Notes: a model not told the origin generated them from the sequence alone. Positions 1-8,831 are shown, counted from the stretch's first letter. The stretch is 64,000 nt of DNA from Burkholderia paludis (GCF_000732615.1 NZ_JPGL01000035.1:38129-102128), one strand, 5' to 3'. Translations and numbers: made by a program.

Positions 1-252
1 AAACACAGCGATACCGACGAGACCTTCATCGTGCTGGACGGCGAATTGCGAATCGACTTTCGTGGTGGGCCGTCGGGCGACGGCACTATCGTGTTGCACG
101 CCGGCGAGATCGCCGTTGTGCCGAAAGGCGTCGAGCACAAGCCCTGCGCGCCTGCCGAAGTCAAACTGCTGCTGATCGAGCCGCGCGGGGTTGTGAATAC
201 CGGGGACAGCGCAACGAGCGAGCGCACTGTGGCAAACGATCAGTGGGTTTAA
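1..252 (+). CDS. Cupin-domain protein, C-terminal part
   Basis: The reading frame is open from the first base, so the gene begins before the window; about 83 residues are visible. The stretch starts with a His-containing segment (HSDTDETFIVL) followed by GELRIDF and GEIAVVPKGVEHKP. This is the pattern of the second half of a small single-domain cupin of the mannose-6-phosphate isomerase-like type, where the His/Glu residues bind a metal. Nothing visible tells the substrate. It ends at a TAA, after which base composition falls. The family assignment is good; the function is unknown. Confidence 0.75.
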   Translation, partial: KHSDTDETFIVLDGELRIDFRGGPSGDGTIVLHAGEIAVVPKGVEHKPCAPAEVKLLLIEPRGVVNTGDSATSERTVANDQWV

Positions 253-464
253 GGCGCTGCCTTTGAGAGCAAGGGGGATGGCTCGCTTCCCTCGTGGGGC
301 CGCATGGCGAGGGCGCGAATGTCGGATGCCGTTCGCGCCGCCCCGATCGTGAATGACAGAAGGTGGTGGCGCGTTCGCAGGTTGAGACTGGCTTCGTTCG
401 ACCTTGAATGGTCGTTTGACTCCCTACAAAGCAGACGCTCGACTGATTGGAATCTCGTCGGTGT

Positions 465-941
465 CTACGCTTTGGATCGATACCACGCCGTGCTTTTCGG
501 TGTAAACAAAAGTATTACGGCCAGAACTTCGGCGACGTTCTCAAGATTGTTGCCTAGACTCGTCGATAGGTTCTCCGGATTCATCGAGTGGCTTAGCAGG
601 AGAAGAAGGAAGGTGAGTAACGATATTGCTGACAAAACGTTCTTTGCCCAGCGTCGCCGATAAAACAACTTTGCAATCAATGTCCCTTTCACTAGCACCC
701 ATACTGCGGATGCCGCCACGCTGAAGATCGTAATGTTTCTCAAAGTACTACCCGAAATCTTGGTAGAAATGGAGAAATCTTCCAGGGAGAGCAGATAGGT
801 GGCGTAGGAAAGGCTGGCCAAAAGACGCAGGGATAGACAGAAAGAAATCAGATAAATAAGGGCGGCAACTTGCGTAGTTGCCGGGGCGTCCCTGTTGAGG
901 ATCGGAACGCTCTCGAGAAGATTGAACTTTATCGCTGGCAT
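465..941 (-). CDS. Small four-helix inner-membrane protein, hypothetical
   Basis: Encodes 158 residues with about four hydrophobic segments, roughly residues 25-50, 70-90, 103-118 and 138-150. It ends in a short soluble tail (FTPKSTAWYRSKA) of the kind seen at the end of small uncharacterised proteobacterial membrane proteins. The AT content is clearly higher than in the rest of the window, which fits acquisition by transfer. No clear Shine-Dalgarno sequence precedes the ATG. The neighbours are other small hypothetical minus-strand genes. I do not recognise a function; it may be an accessory or immunity-type membrane protein, but that is only a guess. Confidence 0.6.
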   Translation of the reverse strand: MPAIKFNLLESVPILNRDAPATTQVAALIYLISFCLSLRLLASLSYATYLLSLEDFSISTKISGSTLRNITIFSVAASAVWVLVKGTLIAKLFYRRRWAKNVLSAISLLTFLLLLLSHSMNPENLSTSLGNNLENVAEVLAVILLFTPKSTAWYRSKA

Positions 942-1246
942 TTTATTCGGCGCTTCATCGGATTAACAAAAAATGTCGATCTCCGCATGTCGACGGCTCG
1001 AAATTACCAAACGACAACTGACGAGCGCATGCTGGAAAATGTGACGCGACTAATCAATCTCATGGCACTGCATGCCGATTATCATCGATCTGGCCTGGCG
1101 TGTCGAATGTCTCGCAGTGGCCGGCCACCGACCGATACGCTCGGTCGAAACCGGTCCTTTGCAGGCCTTCCACTTGCCCACTTCGACGCCAGAAAGCGGT
1201 CGTGCCTTGTTCAGTGATCGACCAAGAGGTTTGCTGGAAAAACGGA
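942..1246. other. Intergenic, nothing recognised
   Basis: About 300 bases between two hypothetical minus-strand genes. Short frames exist on both strands but none has a believable start, composition or recognisable protein. Confidence 0.4.
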
Positions 1247-1810
1247 CTAAACATCCGCCGCGATCCATGCCAGGACGCTGTTTCGGGCGTCTTCTGGATC
1301 CCGACGATTCCATCCGACATCGATCATTACTTGGCGCTCGCCTTCACCAAACAAAAGCGTGACCTGCCCCCTCTTGATTCTTGTCGAGGCCCACTGGAAA
1401 ACATAGCCACGCTCGTTTCGACTGGAGAAGTCCAGGCAACTGACGAGTCTTTCAGCCGTCCGCTCCGGTGATTCCCAATGAGTCGACGCTGCGCCCTGCG
1501 CGAGCGCCGCTTCGTATTGCTCCTTTTTGAAGACGATGCGGTGACCTTGGGCCAGGTGCCAGACGACTTGGTCACTGAACACCTCAACGTCTGCGAGCTG
1601 ATCTCCGCAGCCAATTACACCGCAACTGCATCTTCCGATAAGAAATTCTCCGCCGGCCCGAAGTGCGGGCTGACCAAAGAACTCTGGAGGGTCGAGGCCA
1701 AGACAGTCTGGCCCAAGCGTGTTCAGAATATCAATCCCGGTGGCCAGCGGACGCACCTCATGGTCATTTGACTCAAGGGATTCGGCGAAAGAAAATTCGA
1801 GAAAATCCAT
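1247..1810 (-). CDS. Hypothetical cytoplasmic protein with a CSCGVIGCGD motif
   Basis: Encodes 187 residues, acidic, without signal peptide or membrane segments. A Cys-rich short motif, CSCGVIGCGD, lies near residue 60 and could bind metal. It is followed by a Trp/His-rich part and a C-terminal half with FQWASTRI and GWNRRDPEDA. I do not recognise the family. It lies in a group of small minus-strand genes of lower GC than the backbone. Small acidic single-domain proteins in such settings are often immunity proteins of polymorphic toxin loci, but no toxin gene is visible here, so this stays a guess. Confidence 0.5.
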   Translation of the reverse strand: MDFLEFSFAESLESNDHEVRPLATGIDILNTLGPDCLGLDPPEFFGQPALRAGGEFLIGRCSCGVIGCGDQLADVEVFSDQVVWHLAQGHRIVFKKEQYEAALAQGAASTHWESPERTAERLVSCLDFSSRNERGYVFQWASTRIKRGQVTLLFGEGERQVMIDVGWNRRDPEDARNSVLAWIAADV

Positions 1811-2002
1811 TTTGATCCCGGTCGTTTGTCATGCCGATTACATTAGCCGATTCGACAGGCCGCATGAACGTCCACGCTCACGACACCGACGAACGCGGAG
1901 GAAGGTAGCCGACCCATTTCGGCCCGTTGCCTTTCTCGATATCGAACGTTCGGGCCTTGCGCCGTACCCGCCCATATCGACCACTCGGCACGCACGTTGG
2001 TC

Positions 2003-2763
2003 TCAACAATCACTGCGGATGGTTGCCTGTTTGAAACCGCGCTGCTTGACCAGCAAGTCCACGATTTGCTCGCTGACGAGTTCGGCCCAGCGACGATATT
2101 GGCCAGCACCCGGGTGAAATCGATCACGGGCCATCTCGAGCGGCTTTGCTGCCCAGTCGAGCGATATATAGCGCGCGGCGTCGTCCTGGCTTATCCACCG
2201 TCGCAGCATACGGTCCAGACGCGTTGCATATCGGCCCAGATACCAGCGTAGCGGGTGCTGGGTCGCCGGCAGAATCCTCAATGGCGGCAACCCTGTTGCA
2301 ACCAGGCCAACTACGCCGGTGCGACGGCGGACTTCTTCGACCAGCCGCCGGTAGTCTTGCAGGAACTGGAGTGGCGAACGTTGCGACGTTACGTCGTTCG
2401 TGCCCAATGCAATCACGAGAAAGTCCGCCGGTTGCAATTGGCTCTGCCTTAACAACGCCAGCGACTCCTCGGTGTTGACACCCGACTTTGCGACCAGTTG
2501 CCATGTAATTGCCTGCCCAATTTGATGGCCAGCAGTTTGGCGACGGGTTGCGCCAATGCCTGCGTCTGATCTTCTACGCCCACTCCTGCCGCCGAGGAAT
2601 CACCGACGACCAGAATTCGCAATGCCGGTTGCGGGACGTCTCGCAAGCCCTCACTCCCGCAACGAGGTCCTGCTGCTTCCGGCAGACGCAGCGCGGTTCG
2701 CCTTAGCCTGCGCGCCTGTATCAACAGAACGGGGCCGAGGACAAGTTTGTAGAGACGCAACAT
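2003..2763 (-). pseudogene. SGNH/GDSL hydrolase interrupted by a frameshift
   Basis: The N-terminal half (from ATG at 2763) reads MLRLYKLVLG..., with the block I nucleophile motif GDSSAAGVG. The C-terminal half, in another frame, carries GTND (block III) and DRFHPG (block V with the catalytic Asp/His). The two halves join if one base is added or removed near 2505-2525: the shifted frame reads ITWQLVAKSGVNTEESLALL, which bridges them as in intact family members. Intact proteins of this type are about 240-250 residues, the combined length here. It is either a real inactivating mutation or an assembly error. Function if intact: esterase or lipase of unknown substrate. Confidence 0.75.
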
Positions 2764-2955
2764 TTTCAGTTCAGGGCAGAAGAAGAATAACGGTCGCCAT
2801 GCAGAGACGGGCGCCCCGGGAATCGCCCGATTGTCGCCAATCCGGACGCGTCAGTTCACGGACCGTTGTTGGCTGATCGCCGACCGCGGCAGATGGGGGG
2901 GGCCTCCCACTGGATGCTACTTTCATGGCCGTCCGAAGGGGACGCTCCGACCGGT

Positions 2956-3498
2956 TCACGATTTCGATAGTGACAGGAGATAGTCCGCTAGACCACCGTC
3001 CCTCCACACATTCGTTTCTGTTCGATCGACCCGGTCCTTGGGATCAAGGTCACGCTCGACTACTTTTCCGGATCCGGAATTATTTTCGATCGGGCGTGCG
3101 ATATCCAGTTGTATTCGAATGACTATCCATTCCAGGAAAAGGTTCGGCATTCGCGGTGTTCGGTGCAACTGCTCCTTATAAAAGTACGGGTCGACGCCCA
3201 GCCATATCAGACCCTCCACCCACTGCCCGACTCTCGCGAATCTTGGTGGTCTGGTATTGGAGAAGACCTTGACTCCGAAGTCTATGACCCACACATGACG
3301 GGTCGCGAATATCACTTGCGCTACAACGTTGTAGCGGCAATCCCCATTTGGGGCGCAACGCATTGCGCGCTCGTCGGACGGAGCCAATGCCGAACCACCG
3401 AATTCAAGCGCAAGCGCGTACGACTCGCCGCGCTTGAAGTCTTCGTAGTTTCCGTCCTGGATAATCCACGCATTGAGACCAACAGTCAGTTCGGTCAT
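2956..3498 (-). CDS. Hypothetical protein
   Basis: Encodes 180 residues without signal peptide or membrane segments. It is rich in aromatic residues (WVEGLIWLGVDPYFYKEQ) and has a central part with RYNVVAQVIFATRHVWVIDFG that looks like beta strands. I do not recognise the family. It is downstream of two smaller minus-strand genes and probably co-transcribed with them, though about 90 bp separate it from the nearest one. The spacing and size suggest an accessory gene cluster. No function can be given. Confidence 0.5.
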   Translation of the reverse strand: MTELTVGLNAWIIQDGNYEDFKRGESYALALEFGGSALAPSDERAMRCAPNGDCRYNVVAQVIFATRHVWVIDFGVKVFSNTRPPRFARVGQWVEGLIWLGVDPYFYKEQLHRTPRMPNLFLEWIVIRIQLDIARPIENNSGSGKVVERDLDPKDRVDRTETNVWRDGGLADYLLSLSKS

Positions 3499-3588
3499 TT
3501 GTAAGCCATCAATCGTTGACAGGAGTTGGCCGCCTGGCGACCGATGCCGGCGGCCTTGTACATGTCGCCTTCGCTTTCCGAGCAGCGT

Positions 3589-3813
3589 CTACGTCGGCGA
3601 CTTCCATTCGCCCGCCCATAGATCGAAATACCTGAAGGCGGAGATTCGGCCGAGCACGACTTGCTCGCCGGTGTCATCGACGACCTTGAATGGGACGGAG
3701 ATTCCGAAACGACCTTCCGGCAGGGGAAAGATCTCGGCGAACGGAGCCACGCTGCCCAATTTCTCGACCACTTCGGCGTGGCTCCCTGCCACAACGACGA
3801 CTTGAATGCCCAT
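3589..3813 (-). CDS. Small hypothetical protein, translationally coupled
   Basis: Encodes 74 residues (MGIQVVVVAGSH... to ...FDLWAGEWKSPT). Its ATG overlaps the TGA of the upstream gene as ATGA at 3813, a strong sign of translational coupling and that both frames are real. No known domain is recognised. The end near residue 74 is abrupt and other frames stay open for another 100 bases, so a frameshifted longer protein is possible. Confidence 0.45.
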   Translation of the reverse strand: MGIQVVVVAGSHAEVVEKLGSVAPFAEIFPLPEGRFGISVPFKVVDDTGEQVVLGRISAFRYFDLWAGEWKSPT

Positions 3814-4073
3814 CAGCGCTTGAACTCCACGGCGGCAACATCACGGAGTCGTGCTCTGACTCGATCAAGCGTCGCTTCGCTCACCGATTGCCCACGGACG
3901 TCATGGACAAGTCTGCATTTCCAGGAGTCTGAAGGCAGGTGCGGCCGACCGTGCAGAATTCGCGCACGGTTGTATTCGACGCTAAGTCGCACGGCTTCAG
4001 TGGATTCCAGGCTGTGGTTGGCTACCAGAACGAACTCGCCCAACCCGGTGTTTACCATTTCCGGCGTGAACAT
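3813..4073 (-). CDS. Small hypothetical protein, first gene of a coupled pair
   Basis: Encodes 86 residues from ATG at 4073, chosen because AGAGG lies about seven bases upstream; an in-frame ATG at 4091 lacks this. The sequence starts MFTPEMVNTGLGEFVLVANH and ends AAVEFKR. There is no membrane segment and no recognised domain. It overlaps the following gene by the ATGA junction, so the two are made from one message. Function unknown. Confidence 0.45.
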   Translation of the reverse strand: MFTPEMVNTGLGEFVLVANHSLESTEAVRLSVEYNRARILHGRPHLPSDSWKCRLVHDVRGQSVSEATLDRVRARLRDVAAVEFKR

Positions 4074-4091
4074 TTGAGTCCTCTCCGCCAC

Positions 4092-4753
4092 AAAAAAGCG
4101 ATTCTATTCGGACCCTCCGCGCGTGACGCGCCGATGAGAAGCCTGAACTGCGGTATGTCGCGAACCGGCGTGTCGAGATGTGGCGGATTGCAAAAACGGC
4201 GATTGTGGACAATCTAGTCGCACAAGTTGATGAGTGGCCGTCAGGGGGATTCAACCGGTCGATGCAACACTCTGGACACTGCGTAAGCAGTTGGGGGTGT
4301 TGCAAATAAAGCAGCGGAGCAGGATCGACTACATCGAGCCTCGAAAGGCGCGGATGGGGAGCGGTAGCGCAAGGGTGACACGCTCTATCAGACTGCCCAA
4401 CTGTCCGATCTGCTCGGCAGGTTTCGCATTCGAATGACGGGCAGGGAACGTACCGCCGGCCAATCGAAGCCCTGCGGCGCTACCAGGTGGCCGTTGATTT
4501 CGCTGCGTTTTACCGACGTAGATATCGGTCGCGCGCTGACGGGCCTTTTCCTCGCTTCTGAAACCTGCCCGAATGGACGAGCCACCTGATTGGAATAGTG
4601 AGTGGCCCTCGGAATAGGGCGCTATTAAAGCAAAAGTCCGCGCCGATGATAACTGTCAATGTTGACAGGTGTCGCCCTGATTCACGTTGTTACCGAGCCG
4701 ACGGCAGCACCGCCTTGCCCGCCGTTTCCATTCAGTGCTGAGCGGACGATCGC
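4092..4753. other. Intergenic stretch, no convincing gene
   Basis: About 660 bases separate the hypothetical cluster from the response regulator. Short frames on both strands lack start signals and recognisable products. The only structured element noticed is the perfect palindrome at 4653-4668. Confidence 0.4.
4653..4668. promoter_or_regulatory. Perfect palindrome of the CTG-N10-CAG type
   Basis: CTGTCAA-TG-TTGACAG is a perfect inverted repeat with seven-base arms. CTG-N10-CAG is the skeleton of lux-box-type sites bound by LuxR-family quorum-sensing regulators, and also fits other dimeric regulators. It lies about 90 bases past the end of the response-regulator gene, not in front of an obvious start codon, so its target is unclear. 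Confidence 0.35.
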
Positions 4754-5692
4754 TTACGCGTGACGCCATTTTGCCAACGTGGGCAGTTCGCGCTCGACGG
4801 CCGCATCGTCCAGACGGGTCCAGCTATGGAACGTACCGTCCCATCCCGGAACGGGCAGCGGAGCCGCGCAGCGAATGTCCGCGAGGCCCGGCCGATAGGC
4901 CTGGGATGGCCAGAACAGCGGCATGATGCGGCGCGCTTCCATGCCTTCGCGCAATTCGGCCGGCCCGCCCGCGTCGGCCACGATTTCGCAGTGGAACGAC
5001 CAGTCCTCCTCGTTCCAGGCGAGAAAGACGCTTGGCGCACCGGCGGCGTCGAACATCAGCACCGCGTCCTGATTGGGGCGCCAGTAGTATTCGACGATGC
5101 CTTCCCGCGCGGCCACCTCGTCGATCAGCCTGACGATCCGCGGATCCCGGTAGGTCGCCCCCGCCTCATGCAGGCCGATGTGCCCGCGGGCCGCGCAGAA
5201 CTTGCGTTTCGCGTTGTCCAGCACGGTTGCCAGCTTGCGGGGCATCTCGACGTCGGTTTTCTTCAGATAGCAATCGATCAGTCCCGCGTTGAATGCTTCC
5301 ACCGCCTCGCGCTCGTCGGCGATGCCGGTCAGCAGGATCTTCATGCAGTTCGCGTTGCGGATGGACGCAAGAAACCGGATGCCGTCGACCTCCGGCATCG
5401 AATAATCGACGACCACCGCGCCCACCGCCTCGAATCGGGCGGGATCCGTGAGCACATCGTGGCCGATCGCATTTCCGCCGCTCTTCTCTGCACCAAAATA
5501 GTCCGCGGCGGCCGGTGGGATCTCCGCGTCACGCGACGACACGAAGTCGAGCGCCGCCTGGGGCTGCGTAAAGAACCGGTGCAGGTGTTCGTCCGGAAAT
5601 GCGCCGCGCAGTGCCTGCAGGAAATCCGGGTTGTCGTCGACAAACACCACGGACACGGGGTAAAGCACCGGCTGCCTAGCGAAGGATTGCAT
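4754..5692 (-). CDS. Response regulator with REC domain and unusual output domain
   Basis: Encodes 312 residues. The REC domain spans about 14-150: acidic pair D19/D20 (VVFVDDNPDF), phospho-acceptor D96 (VVVDYSMPEVDG), T122 and a Lys pair at 144-145. It carries an extra segment of about 30 residues between the second and third strands compared with CheY. The rest (about 150-312, YYWRPNQDAVLMFDAAGAPSVF onward) is not a DNA-binding, GGDEF or other common output domain that I recognise. It is divergent from the thioesterase gene and close to a CqsS/LqsS-type kinase, its likely partner. LqsR-like regulators also have non-standard output domains, but homology to LqsR is only suspected. Confidence 0.8.
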   Translation of the reverse strand: MQSFARQPVLYPVSVVFVDDNPDFLQALRGAFPDEHLHRFFTQPQAALDFVSSRDAEIPPAAADYFGAEKSGGNAIGHDVLTDPARFEAVGAVVVDYSMPEVDGIRFLASIRNANCMKILLTGIADEREAVEAFNAGLIDCYLKKTDVEMPRKLATVLDNAKRKFCAARGHIGLHEAGATYRDPRIVRLIDEVAAREGIVEYYWRPNQDAVLMFDAAGAPSVFLAWNEEDWSFHCEIVADAGGPAELREGMEARRIMPLFWPSQAYRPGLADIRCAAPLPVPGWDGTFHSWTRLDDAAVERELPTLAKWRHA

Positions 5693-5877
5693 TCGAGTCT
5701 CGATAAATCAGCAGAGGAACGTGCGGTACCGGAGACGCTTTACCGCAAACGACGGCCGCGTTGCACGACCGCGTCAATTATCCGGCGAAAACGGGATGCG
5801 CATCAACTGTTACTCATCCGCGCATTCGGCGTGTGTCAATCGCGCCACTCGGCAGAAATGCACAGGGAGAATCGGGC

Positions 5878-5919
5878 CATTCCTTCTCGTTGAAGGAATG
5901 CGCAGCTACCGCCAGTAGC
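5878..5919 (+). promoter_or_regulatory. Two tandem hairpins before the thioesterase gene
   Basis: Two perfect inverted repeats sit directly behind each other: 5878-5886 with 5892-5900 (CATTCCTTC/GAAGGAATG, five-base loop) and 5905-5909 with 5915-5919 (GCTAC/GTAGC, five-base loop). The second ends six bases before the AAGGAG ribosome binding site at 5925-5930. No T run follows, so they are not ordinary terminators; they may be an operator pair or a 5'-UTR structure. Confidence 0.4.
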
Positions 5920-5936
5920 GACTCAAGGAGTTTTCC

Positions 5937-6410
5937 ATGCTGACGCGAGACGCGATTCTTCACGTCCTTTCCAACGAAACGACCCATCTGTCCGAAAAGA
6001 CCTTTCATCACGTGGTCGACATTTACCTCAAGGATTCCAATGCCTTTATGAATACCTATTTCGCACGATATTTCGAATGGCAGGGCGTGTGCCGTGAACG
6101 CTGGTTTCACGAATGCATCCACAACAACCTGCTGGCGGCCGGCGGGTCGTTCGTGACGAAGCGCGCGCATCAGGAATACGTCCAGGAGACGTTTCCGTTC
6201 CAGCGGGTCGACTGCTACCTCAATACGTTCGAGGTTCGGCAGTGCTCGGCCTATCTGCTGTTCCGCTTCTACGTTGACGGGCGGCAGGTGTCGCTGGGGT
6301 ATCAGCAGATCGTGTTTGCCGGTTCCGACAAGCGGATCCGCCGGTTTCCGGCGGGCATCATCGAGCGGGTCAAGGCGTATGAACTGATCCTGCCGTCGGC
6401 CGCGAACTGA
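5937..6410 (+). CDS. Hotdog-fold acyl thioesterase-like protein
   Basis: Encodes 157 residues. Residues about 25-55 (DIYLKDSNAFMNTYFARYFEWQ) match the helix and catalytic region of single-hotdog 4HBT/acyl-ACP thioesterase-like proteins, in which D-x-N-x-x-x-N-x-Y-F precedes the long hot-dog helix. The second half holds the expected beta strands (LLFRFYVDGRQVSLGYQQIVF). The ATG follows AAGGAG at a normal distance. It lies between a response regulator (divergent) and a CqsS-like kinase (convergent, 13 bp apart). Inferred role: release or modification of a fatty-acyl chain, possibly a signal precursor. The substrate is unknown. Confidence 0.65.
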   Translation: MLTRDAILHVLSNETTHLSEKTFHHVVDIYLKDSNAFMNTYFARYFEWQGVCRERWFHECIHNNLLAAGGSFVTKRAHQEYVQETFPFQRVDCYLNTFEVRQCSAYLLFRFYVDGRQVSLGYQQIVFAGSDKRIRRFPAGIIERVKAYELILPSAAN

Positions 6411-6423
6411 AGGTGAGACTGCC

Positions 6424-7890
6424 TTACCCGATGCGATAGCGCCGGGTGGGCGCCGGCGGATCGCGCAATGCCTGGTCCGCCGGCGAACCGGGTTCCGGCA
6501 GCCGGATCGTGAACGTGGTCCGGACGCCTGGGACGGATTCACACGCGATGGTGCCGCCGAACGCTTCGCATACGCGGCGGCAGAAGCTCAAGCCTATGCC
6601 GGCGCCTTGGCCGTGCGATTTGGTGGAGAAGAAATCGTCGAAGATTCGAGGGAGCACATCGGGGGCGATGCCCGGTCCCGTATCGCTGAAACGCACCACG
6701 CAGTAACCGTCGCTGCGATCGGCCCCGATCTCGATCAGCCCGTGGCCGCTTGCGTGGATCGCGTACAGGGCGTTTTTCAACAGATTGAAGATGACGAAGG
6801 TCACGAGCGAGTCGGATCCGGAAAACTGAAGGCCCGGATCGATCGCGTCGGCCGACACGCGGTCCCGCTCGCCGGGCCGGAAGGGAAAGCGATCCAGCGC
6901 GGCGTCGACACAGGCCCGTATCGGACAGGCGGCGAAGCCGTGGCGATCCAGCCGGTCCAGCGTAAACGACGCCAGGGACATTTCGACCACGGTACTCGTG
7001 GTGTCGACCTGGCGCCGGATCGACGATGCGAGCGTCGGCAGCCGCTCCAGTTGTCCAGGATACAAGCCGTCGGCGCACAGCCGGTGCTCCACCGCCAACC
7101 GATACCCGCGCAGCAGCACCGGCAGGACGTTCCGCAACTCGTCCGCGTGCAGGCCGATCGCCGCCAGCGGCGTGGCTACCTCGTGTGCGACCGTCGCGGC
7201 CAGCAGATAGGGGCCCATCAGGCCATAGCGGACGATCGACGCCGCGAGAATCCCGAGACTGAGCGCAATGAACAGCACCCCCACCGGATAGAACTCGGCT
7301 CCGTAGTTCACGGCATAGTCGGTGGCCGCGAGCGAGTAGAGGGCCAGGCTGACGAGGCATTGCGCAAGCAGTTTACGGACGTCTCGCGCCTTCTCCCGCC
7401 GCCTTGCCTCGATCAGGAGCCAGGCGCTGCGGCCGGCCAGGAAAGCCGTCTGCACGACGTGCAACGGATGCAGGAATCCCGCCTTCGGATACGGGCCAAA
7501 GAAATGCAGGCGGAATCCATCGACGACATCATTGCTCGTGACCAGCAGCCCGGCCATCAGGACGCAGAGCCCGTAGGATGCGAACATGATCGGCCGCTCG
7601 CTCCGGCGCGACACGATCTCCGTGACGAAATGATAGAAGGTCGTCGGCAGGAACAGGATGAACAGATAGCCTGCCTTGACCAGCAGGTTGGCGACGTTCG
7701 CATCGGTCGTCTGGAACAGGAACGCCCATGTTCCCTGCCAGACGAAGGTCGACGCACACATCAACGCGAACGGGACGGACACGCGCGTGAGCCCCTTGGT
7801 GGCCAGCACGTAGAGGCCGAACCCGAGGAACAGGGCAGATATGAACGCGGGAAAGATCGAGTACATGATGCGTAAATCCACGATGTTCAC
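6424..7890 (-). CDS. Membrane sensor histidine kinase, CqsS/LqsS/PhcS-like core
   Basis: Encodes 488 residues. Residues 1-225 hold about seven hydrophobic helices ending in TDYAVNYGAEFYPVG and SIVRYGLMG, typical of 7TM-type kinase sensors. The phospho-acceptor is H236 (ATVAHEVATPL). It is followed by a long spacer, N-box (FNLLKNALY, 368-376), G1 (DTGPGIAP, 403-410) and G2 (GAGIGLSF, about 429-436). The stretches FSGSDSLVTFVIFNLLKNA and CRRVCEAFGGTI closely resemble the equivalent parts of Vibrio CqsS as I remember them, placing the core with the CqsS/LqsS/PhcS quorum-sensing kinases. There is no receiver domain, so it probably phosphorylates the regulator at 4754-5692. No signal-synthase gene lies nearby. 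Confidence 0.85.
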   Translation of the reverse strand: MNIVDLRIMYSIFPAFISALFLGFGLYVLATKGLTRVSVPFALMCASTFVWQGTWAFLFQTTDANVANLLVKAGYLFILFLPTTFYHFVTEIVSRRSERPIMFASYGLCVLMAGLLVTSNDVVDGFRLHFFGPYPKAGFLHPLHVVQTAFLAGRSAWLLIEARRREKARDVRKLLAQCLVSLALYSLAATDYAVNYGAEFYPVGVLFIALSLGILAASIVRYGLMGPYLLAATVAHEVATPLAAIGLHADELRNVLPVLLRGYRLAVEHRLCADGLYPGQLERLPTLASSIRRQVDTTSTVVEMSLASFTLDRLDRHGFAACPIRACVDAALDRFPFRPGERDRVSADAIDPGLQFSGSDSLVTFVIFNLLKNALYAIHASGHGLIEIGADRSDGYCVVRFSDTGPGIAPDVLPRIFDDFFSTKSHGQGAGIGLSFCRRVCEAFGGTIACESVPGVRTTFTIRLPEPGSPADQALRDPPAPTRRYRIG

Positions 7891-8831
7891 TGGTCGCGCA
7901 CCACTGAACTGTCTCGGCCGGTGCCTTTAACGAGAGTAGCACGCAGCCGTAGGCGAGCGAGCGCGGCGGGTTGGTCCACGGGGCCTCCGCGCATCACAAT
8001 GGCTGGTCGCGCGCGTGACGATGCCGGATAGGATAATCGAACGCCATAGCGATCGTGAAATGGTCGCCGATTTACATCCTGGCCGCTACAGGCGGTTTCC
8101 CCGTGTTTGCATTCGCCATTGCGATTGGGCGAGCTGTCGCAGTGGCGAATGTCGAGCGCCTTGATGTAACGCAAGCCGCGGTCGATCGTGTGAAGCGGGA
8201 ACGCTATCGAGACGTCAATTTCGTTCGGTAAAACTGCCTGGCGAGAAGGTAAGTCGATATCGATTTGCAAATGTATTTTCGAATCAATTGTATTGATGGA
8301 ACATGAAATATCGAATAATCGGTTGACTCTATACACCTATCCGTGAATTCGCGTCCCTGTCATTATTGCTGGGGCGCGAAGGGGCCGCCTCGTTGCCGTG
8401 GGCGATGGTGGCGTTGGCGTTGCTCGCGCCGGCCGTGGCGCAGTCGGCCAGGATGCATGGGTTCCGGCCCGGCCGCCGGGGCGCGATGGTCTGACGGGAG
8501 GCATCTTCGGGCGATGCGGCGATGCTCTTGTGCTACGGAATCGCGCCAAGGAAACCTGGAGCGATCCGGGCGCGAGTCTTGCGGAACACGTGGCCGGAAC
8601 CTGGCAGCGGCTTGCCATGAACCGGTTGCGCTTGCGTCAAGCCGATCACGCTTTGGGGCCGTCTGAATCTGCCGAAGGGCCCCGTTGATGGGCGGATGCA
8701 ACTGGTGAGGCATGGAGCGTGTAAGCCGCCAGCCTGCAAAATCCGGGTTCGCGTGCGCGATCGTACAGGACGATCGAAGCCAGAAACAATCGCGGCAGGA
8801 CTGTGGTAGATTCCGTCTGCAGCCAAGTGCT
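7891..8831. other. Intergenic stretch upstream of the kinase and the riboswitch
   Basis: About 940 bases without a convincing complete gene. The part from about 8170 to 8340 is AT-rich and could hold the kinase promoter. A 149-codon minus-strand frame (7887-8336) has no recognisable product and is not called. A possible transporter remnant is listed separately at 8342-8494. Confidence 0.4.
8342..8494 (+). pseudogene. Possible remnant of a transporter C-terminus
   Basis: A 50-codon frame without a start reads REFASLSLLLGREG followed by a hydrophobic helix (LPWAMVALALLAPAVAQ) and a short basic tail before TGA. This looks like the last membrane helix and tail of a permease whose upstream part is gone. 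The composition changes abruptly from AT-rich to GC-rich at its left end. It may be chance. Confidence 0.25.

Noticed and set aside
7887..8336. Minus-strand 149-codon frame upstream of the kinase
   Set aside because: No recognisable domain, no good start and a composition change in the middle; it overlaps the kinase start region.
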